Shown here in pieces: positions 39,557 through 45,334 of a stretch of DNA of 45,334 bases. The stretch lies in contig CAYOYK010000019.1 of assembly GCA_964408185.1 (NCBI GenBank), positions 1-45,334 of the forward strand. Direction: 5' to 3'. Origin of the DNA: CAYOYK01 sp964408185. Its GTDB lineage: Bacteria > Bacillota > Clostridia > Christensenellales > Aristaeellaceae. The translations under genes were made by a program, and so were the position numbers. Numbering within the stretch: the first letter of the stretch is position 1; every line of letters starts with the position of its first letter. The notes beneath the pieces were generated by a model. That model searched no databases. It was not told the DNA's origin and worked only from the letters and a program-made list of their open reading frames with translations.

Positions 39557-40588
39557 TTACCAGCGGTTCTTGACCTTCTCGGCAAAGCCAAGCAGCCGCG
39601 GGATTTCCAGCTCCGTGCCGTCATCCAGCACCGCCTTGCCCTCATAATAGCCGAACACCTGATGCTGATCGCTCTCGATCACAATCGCGTTGGTATCGCT
39701 GGCGCGGTCGAGAATCGGGGTGAATGTGAGGCTCAGGCGGCCGTCATCCTCCTCGATGGCCCACGGCTTCATAAAGTCGTCCCGGCCGTCGTCGGTCTGC
39801 GGGATGGCAAACGTCAGGCGGCCCAGCTTGTGCGCCCTGCCATCGTAGAAAAGCATATTCTCGCTGGCGGCGGACGTATCGCCAAAGCCATAGCCGAGGT
39901 TCAGGCCAACCGGCACGCCGTTCACGCGGCCGCTCAGGCTGCCCCAGTACCATGTGTTCTTGTACGTCCACACGCCGCGTCCCCAATCCAGCACGGCCAT
40001 GGAGTTGTCCTTATGGAACGCGCGCGTCACGCCGTCAAACTCCACCTGACCCTCGGCTTGCAGGCAGTTGATCTTTTGGTTGTAGTAGAACGCCTTGGGC
40101 TTGTTGGCAAACGGCGTGACGATGACCATGGAGTCCTCCGGCTCGTCCGTCAGCATCACGGACGCGGTGAGCGGCTTGCCGAGGAAGAAGTTTTCAATAT
40201 CGGCGGTAAGCGTGCGCTTGACGCCGTCGTTTTCAAAGCGCAGGTGGTAGCCCTTGCCCTTGATCTCCGTAACGCCCTGCTTGCTGCTGCTTGGCAGCGC
40301 GGTCTTGCCCAGCGGCAGCAGCCGCATAAAGGTCTTGGTCCGCTCCCAGCGCATGGGCACATCGATCAGGGTTACGGAGTCGAGGCCCATGTAGCCGTTA
40401 TCGGCGATGGTCAGCGCCAGCACCGCGTCCGGCGAGCAAATGGCGTAGTAGTCCCATTCCTTAATGTGCATCTTCCCGGCGGCGATGCGCGCCCGATCGT
40501 ACGCCTTGACAAGGCTTGTGGCGTAGCCGGTCTCGCTGAGCCGACCCTGTTCGTTGTGCAGCGGGCCCTCCGACAGCTTGTGTTGCAT
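39557..40588 (-). CDS. DUF2804 domain-containing protein
   Basis: This 343-residue protein matches the DUF2804 family, whose molecular function is not established. Family features are the N-terminal GPLHNEQGRLSETGYATS, the IKEWDYYAI strand, and the LDWGRGVWTYKNTWYWGS block followed by LNLGYGFGDTSAASEN. It has no signal peptide. It begins nine bases after galM, with AAGGAGG before its ATG, so the two are co-transcribed, suggesting a role in sugar metabolism or sensing. Confidence 0.88.
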   Translation of the reverse strand: MQHKLSEGPLHNEQGRLSETGYATSLVKAYDRARIAAGKMHIKEWDYYAICSPDAVLALTIADNGYMGLDSVTLIDVPMRWERTKTFMRLLPLGKTALPSSSKQGVTEIKGKGYHLRFENDGVKRTLTADIENFFLGKPLTASVMLTDEPEDSMVIVTPFANKPKAFYYNQKINCLQAEGQVEFDGVTRAFHKDNSMAVLDWGRGVWTYKNTWYWGSLSGRVNGVPVGLNLGYGFGDTSAASENMLFYDGRAHKLGRLTFAIPQTDDGRDDFMKPWAIEEDDGRLSLTFTPILDRASDTNAIVIESDQHQVFGYYEGKAVLDDGTELEIPRLLGFAEKVKNRW

Positions 40589-40597
40589 AGCTCCTCC

Positions 40598-41662
40598 TTA
40601 TTGGCTCACGCGGAATTGATATACGCTCTCGGAGAAGAACAGCTCCTCCGGGCGCAGCGCAATGGAAGCAAACTCCTTGTGATGGATGGCGTCGGGGTAG
40701 CGCTGGGTTTCCAAGCAGATGCCGCCGAAGCGGCCGTAGCTCGCGCCGTCCTTGGCGTTCTCGCCCTTGAGGCCGTTGGCGCTGTACACCTGCACGCCGG
40801 GCAGATCGGTCTGAACCTCCATCTCGATGCCGGTCTGCGGGCAGACGAGCAGCGCGCAGGGCTTCATGATGCGGTCAAAGCCCATGCAGTAGTTAAAGTC
40901 CAGCCCGCCGCCGAGGGTCAGCGTGGGGTCGTCGGCAATGTGCGCGAGCGCGTCGCCGACGCGCTTGGGCTGGCGGAAGTCGTAGGGCTTGCCGTCGAGG
41001 CTCTCCAGAACGCCCGTGGGGATGAGGCCCTCGTCCACGGCGGTAATCGCGTCCGCGTGCAGGGTGAGGAGGTGATCCTCCACGCTGCCGGAGGCGTGCC
41101 CGCCGAGGTTGAAGTACGCGTGATTGGTCGGGTTGAACAGCGTGTTCGCATCGCAATGCGCGTTGTAGCGGATGCACAGCTCGCACGCGTCGTTCCACAC
41201 ATAGGTCACCATGACGCGCAGCTCGCCGGGGAAGCCCTGATCGCCGTCCGGGCTGACGAGCGAGCAAATCACCTCGTCGCCCTCCTTGCCATGGTGGGTG
41301 CGCAGCTTCCACATGCGCTGATGGTAGCCCTTCAAGCCGCCGTGAAGGCAATCCCGGCCGGAGCTGTTCCGATCCAGCGAGTAGGCGGTTCCGTCCAGCT
41401 CAAAGCTCGCGCCGCCGATGCGGTTGCCCACGCGGCCGATCAGCGCGCCCATGCTGCCTACGCTGCCCGCGTAGGGCTCGGCGCTGTCGTAGCCGAGGCA
41501 CACGTCCACCAGCTTGCCGTCCCGATCCGGGACAACGATGCGGGTGAGCGTGCCGCCGTAATCGATTACGCTCACGGACGCGCCGAGGGAATTGGTCATG
41601 GTGTATTCGGTAACGGTCTTGCCCTGCGGATCCGTGCCGTAGGGGCGATGGGAGATGGACAT
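40598..41662 (-). CDS. galM: Aldose 1-epimerase (mutarotase)
   Basis: GalM interconverts the alpha and beta anomers of galactose, glucose and related sugars. The 354-residue length fits. The active-site pattern is intact: NRIGGASFELDG, the general-acid histidine in NPTNHAYFNLGGHASG, the FDxNxC-like DFNYCMGFD segment, and GGICLETQRYPDAIHH with the catalytic glutamate near the end. AAGGAGG precedes the ATG at 41662. It is the first gene of the galM-DUF2804 unit and complements galK at 16.6 kb. Confidence 0.95.
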   Translation of the reverse strand: MSISHRPYGTDPQGKTVTEYTMTNSLGASVSVIDYGGTLTRIVVPDRDGKLVDVCLGYDSAEPYAGSVGSMGALIGRVGNRIGGASFELDGTAYSLDRNSSGRDCLHGGLKGYHQRMWKLRTHHGKEGDEVICSLVSPDGDQGFPGELRVMVTYVWNDACELCIRYNAHCDANTLFNPTNHAYFNLGGHASGSVEDHLLTLHADAITAVDEGLIPTGVLESLDGKPYDFRQPKRVGDALAHIADDPTLTLGGGLDFNYCMGFDRIMKPCALLVCPQTGIEMEVQTDLPGVQVYSANGLKGENAKDGASYGRFGGICLETQRYPDAIHHKEFASIALRPEELFFSESVYQFRVSQ

Positions 41663-41711
41663 TGTCTTGTTCCTCCTTGGTGTCTCGGCGCGGGCCGATC
41701 AATCTGCGCAT

Positions 41712-41741
41712 ATTGTATTCCATTCGGCATGGATTGGTCAA
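41712..41741 (-). promoter_or_regulatory. Promoter of galM-DUF2804
   Basis: TTGACC (41736-41741) and TACAAT (41712-41717) are 18 bases apart on the minus strand. Confidence 0.75.
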
Positions 41742-41774
41742 GGAAAAGCCGTTCTTTTTGTCGAACAGATAAGG

Positions 41775-41780
41775 TATACT
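41775..41780 (+). promoter_or_regulatory. -10 element for the lipase-fold protein gene
   Basis: TATACT lies 35 bases before the start codon. The hexamer 17 bases upstream (TTCTTT) is a poor -35. Confidence 0.45.
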
Positions 41781-41814
41781 CAATCCACGCACCCCAACCG
41801 GAGGGATGAAACGC

Positions 41815-43680
41815 ATGAACGAATGGATGGAACGTCTCAGGCAGCGCAAGCAGACCGCCGACCCGGCAGAGAGCCAAGCGGCCGATTTAGCGGCAAATCA
41901 AGCGGCCGAGCTGGCGGAAAACCAAGTGGCCGAGCCGGAGGCTCAACCTGGCAAGACCGATCCCGCCGACGAGCCTGCCCCGCGCGAGGCCCTTCTGCCC
42001 GCGCTGGAGGCCGAGGCCGTGGAGGCGCTGGCGCGCAGCAAGCAGCCGCCGGAGCGCGTGCGCGGCCATCTGACAGGCGCGCTGCTGGGCGACGTGCGCT
42101 GCCTGCTGCGCCCGTTTACGCGCGATCCGTTTTTCAGCCTGCGCCCGCCGCTGGACTTGCAGGCCATGCGGCTGAGCTTGGAGCTGAGCGAGATGACCTA
42201 CGAGCTCAGCGTGGACGAGTGGGTGGACGCGGGCTGGACGGACGTGAGCATACAGGTGGACAACACGCTGCAAAGCGACGTGACCACCTCCGTGCAGGGC
42301 GAGCAGATGCGCTCCTTCGTAAACGCGTGGAAGCTGCGCCGGGCCAAGAGCGCCCTCAAGGAGCGCAACCCCATCGCGCAGATCGGCGGCGCTCTGCGCC
42401 AGCGCGAAAAGAGCGATACCATCAAGGCCGTTACCATGCTCCGCAAGGCGGAGCCGGGGCTGTACGTGCTGGCCATCGGCTTTATGGGCACCGGCAGCCG
42501 CTTCTACGATTGGTTCAGCAACCTCCGCTTTGCCACGGAGGACGGCTTCCACAAGGGGTTTTCCCAGCTGAGCGAGTACTTTTTGCAAAGCGGCGACCGC
42601 ATCCTGTTCCCCGCCACGGCGGCGGAGCTGGGCCTTGAAAGGCTGACGCTCAACGATATCCTTGCCGAGCTGAAAAGCCCTGTTTCGCGCTTTCGCCTGT
42701 GGATGGCGGGGCACAGCCAAGGCGGCGCCGTGATGCAGATCTTTACGCACACGCTGATACGGGAGCTGGGCGCGCTGCCGCAAAACCTGATTGGCTACGG
42801 CTTTGCCAGCCCGACGGTCGCGGGGGCGGGGCTTGCGGGCGACCCCGCCGCCTACCCGCTGTACCATGTGCTCAACACCGACGATCTGGTGCCCAAGGTC
42901 GGCTCGTTGCAGCACCTTGGCTTCTGCCTGCAATATCAGGCCAACGAGCCCTTCCGCGCCGCCGCCTACGGCTGGGAGGCCGACGGCGCGCCCGTGCGCG
43001 AGGCCCTCAAGCCGCTCACCCTGCAAATGACCGACACGCTGACCACCATGGAGGGCGTGGTCGCGCTGCTGAACGTCCTGCTGCGCGAGAAGGCCGACGA
43101 GACGCTGGAGATGCTCAGCGACCAGCGCTGGAGCGTCGCCCCGCTGGATAAGCTGTTCACGTTCGCGGGCGACAAGGCGCAGGACTGGCTGGCCCGCGTG
43201 GTCGCGTATACCGGCGAGAGCTACCGCATGCTTACGGGGCGCGATATGGACGCGGCCCGCATCGCCGCGCTGGAGGCCCTCGCCACGCCCATCGTGCGCG
43301 ACCATTCCATGATGGAGCTTCTGCGCGGCCTGTACGACCTGACCGTGCCGCCGCACGCCATCATGCGGGATCACCGCAAGGTGCGCGGCTCGTATGCGTT
43401 TATTGTGGCGCGCGGCTACCTGTCCCTGCGCGGCTCGGTGTGGGTCTCCTCGCCCGACGGCCTGCCGCGGAAGCGCTATGCCGACAGTCTGCGCTGGGTC
43501 CTAGATTCCGACGCGCCGCAGGCCGGCACGCTGACGGCGGCTGTTCGCAGGCGCAAGCGCGCCGAGATTCCGGCTCTCCTGCGGCAGGCCGCGCCGCACG
43601 CGCGAAGGACCTCCGCAAGGCCGCGCCCCGGCCGTCGGCCGATCGGCCTGCCGCACGGTGCGAGAACGGGCAAGCGATAA
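41815..43680 (+). CDS. Class-3 lipase-fold alpha/beta hydrolase
   Basis: This 621-residue protein has the class-3 lipase core: the nucleophile elbow GHSQGGAVMQ (Ser301), a preceding oxyanion-type strand (LAIGFMGTGSRF), the YGFASPTVAG strand and the catalytic-acid segment YHVLNTDDLVPKVGSLQHLG. It lacks a signal peptide, so it should act inside the cell on lipid or ester substrates. A charged Ala/Glu/Gln-rich N-terminal segment (10-75) precedes the core. The C-terminal half (about 365-575) matches no domain I know, and the last 45 residues are very Arg-rich. GGAGGG lies nine bases before the ATG at 41815; the ATG at 41806 is too close to it. Confidence 0.82.
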   Translation: MNEWMERLRQRKQTADPAESQAADLAANQAAELAENQVAEPEAQPGKTDPADEPAPREALLPALEAEAVEALARSKQPPERVRGHLTGALLGDVRCLLRPFTRDPFFSLRPPLDLQAMRLSLELSEMTYELSVDEWVDAGWTDVSIQVDNTLQSDVTTSVQGEQMRSFVNAWKLRRAKSALKERNPIAQIGGALRQREKSDTIKAVTMLRKAEPGLYVLAIGFMGTGSRFYDWFSNLRFATEDGFHKGFSQLSEYFLQSGDRILFPATAAELGLERLTLNDILAELKSPVSRFRLWMAGHSQGGAVMQIFTHTLIRELGALPQNLIGYGFASPTVAGAGLAGDPAAYPLYHVLNTDDLVPKVGSLQHLGFCLQYQANEPFRAAAYGWEADGAPVREALKPLTLQMTDTLTTMEGVVALLNVLLREKADETLEMLSDQRWSVAPLDKLFTFAGDKAQDWLARVVAYTGESYRMLTGRDMDAARIAALEALATPIVRDHSMMELLRGLYDLTVPPHAIMRDHRKVRGSYAFIVARGYLSLRGSVWVSSPDGLPRKRYADSLRWVLDSDAPQAGTLTAAVRRRKRAEIPALLRQAAPHARRTSARPRPGRRPIGLPHGARTGKR

Positions 43681-43692
43681 TTGAATCAGCAC

Positions 43693-43724
43693 GGCGCCCC
43701 GGCCTGTTTCCAGACCGGGGCGCC
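43693..43724. terminator. Terminator-like hairpin between the lipase-fold gene and rsgA
   Basis: GGCGCCCCGG pairs with CCGGGGCGCC around a 12-base loop between two converging genes. No T run follows on either strand. Confidence 0.5.
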
Positions 43725-43749
43725 TCGCGTATGGATACCCTGCCGCGCC

Positions 43750-44877
43750 TTATTCCCCGCCGTACTTCCCGCCGCCCTTTTGGAGCGCTCGGCTGTACAT
43801 GGCGATGCTCTTGCCGCGCGCGTTGCGGTTGCGCAGCGCGGCGGCCTTATCGGCCACAAAGGCCGTTTCCTGCTTGAGGCGCTGGTAGCTCTCCCAGCGC
43901 TTGGGGTCGAGCGCGCCGCTTTGCAGCGCCGCCCGCACGGCGCAGCCCGGCTCGCTCTCGTGGCGGCAATCCGAGAACCGGCACTGCGCGATCAGCGCCT
44001 CGATATCCGAAAACGCCTCGCCGAGGCCCTCGTCCGCGCTCCACATGCCCAGCTCGCGCATGCCCGGCGTATCGATGACCAGCGCGCCGCATGGCAGCCG
44101 GAACAGCTCGCGGTGCGTGGTGGTGTGTCGGCCCTTGCTGTCGTCCTCGCGGATGGCGTTGACGCGCATCAGGTCCCGCCCGGCCAGCGCGTTGAGCAGG
44201 CTGGACTTGCCCGCGCCCGACGAGCCAAGCAGCACCAGCGTCTGCCCCGGCGCGAGGTAAGGCGCGAGCGCGTCGAGGCCGTCGTCGCGCAGGCTGCTGA
44301 TCGCCAGCACCGGCGCGCCGTTGGCGACGCTGCGCATGCGCGCGAGCATCGGGGCCGGGTCGTCCACCAAGTCGGCCTTGGTGAGCACAATCACGGGGGC
44401 CGCGCCGCTCTGCCGCGTCATGGCGAGGTAGCGCTCCATGCGGCGGTCGTTGAGATCATGGTTGAGGGACGCGACCAAGAGCGCGGTATCAATGTTGGCC
44501 GCGACGGCCTGCTGCCGCATCGTCTTTACGTACCCTGCCGCGTGCCCCAACGCGTCGCTGCGGGCAAAGTACGAGCGGCGCGGCAGCGTTTCCGTGATGA
44601 AGCTGTCGCCGCCGGGGTTGTAGAGGATGCGCACAAAGTCGCCTACGGTGGGATAGGCCATGTCTCCGCCGTCATAGTACACCGACGCCTTCAGCCTGCC
44701 GTGGCCTTCGCCGCGCGCGCTCACAAGGCTCCAGCGCTCCTTGTCAACGGCGGTCACCCGCGCGATATCCGGCGCGGCCTCGCCGGGGTGATAGCCCCAA
44801 TCGGCAAGGCTGAACGCCGGCTCGCCGGGGCCGTTTGTTACGATTGTATGCTCAGGTTGAACTTCCATATTGGCCAT
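43750..44877 (-). CDS. rsgA: Ribosome small subunit-dependent GTPase A
   Basis: RsgA is a circularly permuted GTPase that helps mature the 30S subunit. The permuted order is clear: G4 (LTKADL) comes before G1 (GSSGAGKSSLLNAL) and G3 (DTPGMREL). An N-terminal OB-fold region (about 35-110) binds RNA, and the C-terminal zinc finger is complete in CRFSDCRHESEPGCAV. The 375-residue length is somewhat above the usual 290-350 because of an N-terminal extension. The start at 44877 has AAGGAG seven bases upstream; a longer open frame upstream runs into the terminator hairpin and is not used. A structured leader or small RNA lies 120 bases upstream. Confidence 0.95.
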   Translation of the reverse strand: MANMEVQPEHTIVTNGPGEPAFSLADWGYHPGEAAPDIARVTAVDKERWSLVSARGEGHGRLKASVYYDGGDMAYPTVGDFVRILYNPGGDSFITETLPRRSYFARSDALGHAAGYVKTMRQQAVAANIDTALLVASLNHDLNDRRMERYLAMTRQSGAAPVIVLTKADLVDDPAPMLARMRSVANGAPVLAISSLRDDGLDALAPYLAPGQTLVLLGSSGAGKSSLLNALAGRDLMRVNAIREDDSKGRHTTTHRELFRLPCGALVIDTPGMRELGMWSADEGLGEAFSDIEALIAQCRFSDCRHESEPGCAVRAALQSGALDPKRWESYQRLKQETAFVADKAAALRNRNARGKSIAMYSRALQKGGGKYGGE

Positions 44878-44998
44878 GTGGATTCTCCTTCTTGCTGCAC
44901 GCCGGGCCTCGCTGGCCCGGTCGGCGCCGTTTGGCTCTCGTCCGGGGTCGTCATGCCGGGACACTTCCTTTCCGGGTCGGAACCGCATACGGGCAGCA

Positions 44999-45042
44999 AA
45001 AAGCCGCGAGCAGCAGCCAAGCGTGGCTGTTTTTCGCGGCAT
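44999..45042 (-). terminator. Terminator ahead of rsgA
   Basis: GCCGCGA pairs with TCGCGGC outside and CAGCCA with TGGCTG inside around a four-base loop; the minus strand continues with TTTTT. It ends a transcript that begins near 45215, before rsgA. Confidence 0.85.
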
Positions 45043-45215
45043 AAATCAATCGGACGGGCATAGCCCTCCGCCGTGCAAAACTTTTTCACGATGGGATGCT
45101 TCTGCGGCGCGCGCAAGCCCTGCGTTGCGTCTGCCGCCGGTATGCGGTTTTAGGCTTCGGCCACCTTATCGTTGTAGTTCATCATACCGCATAACACCCC
45201 TTTTCCAACTATTTC
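45003..45215 (-). ncRNA. Candidate structured RNA upstream of rsgA
   Basis: Between a strong minus-strand promoter and a strong terminator lie about 210 bases with four further hairpins: TATGCGGT/ACCGCATA (8 bp, 45186-45193 with 45141-45148) enclosing GGC-CGAA-GCC; GCGGC/GCCGC (45104-45137); and GCAT-CCC-CGTG/CACG-GGG-ATGC (45058-45099). Only tiny reading frames occur: MRYDELQR, with AAAAGGGG upstream, and MMNYNDKVAEA. It matches no riboswitch class I could recall (T-box, FMN, SAM, ZTP, c-di-GMP and fluoride were considered). It could be an independent small RNA or an attenuating leader of rsgA. Confidence 0.5.
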
Positions 45216-45221
45216 TTGCTT

Positions 45222-45250
45222 GTTATACCATATCCGCTCGGACGCGTCAA
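45222..45250 (-). promoter_or_regulatory. Promoter of the candidate RNA / rsgA leader
   Basis: TTGACG (45245-45250) and TATAAC (45222-45227) are 17 bases apart on the minus strand. Confidence 0.75.
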
Positions 45251-45293
45251 CCCCTTGCGGCGTTAGAATTTGCACAGGCTTGTTCGGGTGTCA

Positions 45294-45334
45294 ATGATCA
45301 GTGAAAAAGTCAGCGAGGAATTGGTCGGGAGAGA
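45294..45334 (+). CDS. Possible start of a gene cut by the right edge
   Basis: An ATG opens 13 codons (MISEKVSEELVGR) to the end of the window, with a GTG two codons earlier. No clear ribosome binding site or promoter is visible, so this is only a possibility. The stretch 45251-45293 shows nothing else. Confidence 0.2.
   Translation, partial: MISEKVSEELVGR

Noticed and set aside
44838..45116. A 92-codon minus-strand frame overlapping the rsgA upstream region
   Set aside because: It reads through the strong terminator hairpin at 44999-45042 and then overlaps the rsgA start; no family pattern or ribosome site.
45003..45215. 6S RNA or a known riboswitch class for the structured RNA
   Set aside because: The long closed rod with central bubble of 6S RNA is not seen, and the core motifs of T-box, SAM, FMN, c-di-GMP, ZTP and fluoride riboswitches are absent. 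A tool search could still overturn this.

Overview
This is a GC-rich stretch of a Bacillota (Clostridia-like) chromosome, probably from a metagenome assembly, because a 10-N scaffold gap lies inside pta. The assignment rests on strong AGGAGG ribosome binding sites, TTGACA/TATAAT promoters, a T-box leader, an FMN riboswitch on an ECF riboflavin transporter gene, the pta-ackA pair, the deoB-punA-dacF / M50 protease-scpA-scpB neighbourhood, tmcAL, a GH94 phosphorylase and DUF2804. The order (Christensenellales is my guess) is not proven by anything visible here.

Layout. 1-1.8 kb, minus strand: yceD-rpmF, then a T-box leader, a small membrane protein gene and the 5' part of valS, which runs off the left edge. 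1.9-4.1 kb: pta-ackA for acetate production. 4.2-5.8 kb: tmcAL, carrying ten 33-bp tandem repeats in frame. 5.9-6.8 kb: a membrane-anchored coiled-coil protein with three 84-bp repeats. 6.9-12.3 kb: scpB, scpA, an M50 protease, a D,D-carboxypeptidase, punA and deoB, all minus strand. 12.4-13.6 kb: a THUMP-domain RNA methyltransferase. 13.6-16.65 kb: an FMN riboswitch followed by the overlapping genes ribU-tsaE-tsaB-rimI-GNAT. 16.65-19.5 kb: a sugar-type solute-binding protein gene directly followed by galK. 19.7-23.4 kb: a 1224-residue secreted protein with SH3b, Ig-like and Fn3-like modules. 23.5-25.9 kb: a GH94 disaccharide phosphorylase behind a palindromic operator. 25.9-26.4 kb: non-coding, with two 109-bp repeats. 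26.4-31.1 kb: a MacAB-like ABC exporter (ATPase, permease, adaptor) with a TetR regulator. 31.3-34.7 kb: a YhhN membrane protein, an HPt protein and a hybrid histidine kinase. 34.8-39.4 kb: a Pro/Ala-repeat protein, a secreted protein with an acidic tail and a four-module peptidoglycan-binding protein. 39.4-41.7 kb: 17-bp repeats, a DUF2804 gene and galM. 41.8-43.7 kb: a class-3 lipase-fold protein. 43.7-45.3 kb: rsgA, preceded by what looks like an undescribed structured RNA with its own promoter and terminator.

How the genes fit together: sugar use appears in three separate places (solute-binding protein plus galK, GH94, galM plus DUF2804) and feeds glycolysis and the pta-ackA acetate branch. 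Envelope genes (SH3b protein, PG-binding protein, carboxypeptidase, coiled-coil protein) are frequent. Repeat expansion recurs across the window: in-frame arrays in three genes, plus two kinds of non-coding repeat. Long ORFs on the opposite strand of real genes are common because of the GC-rich codon usage and were left out.
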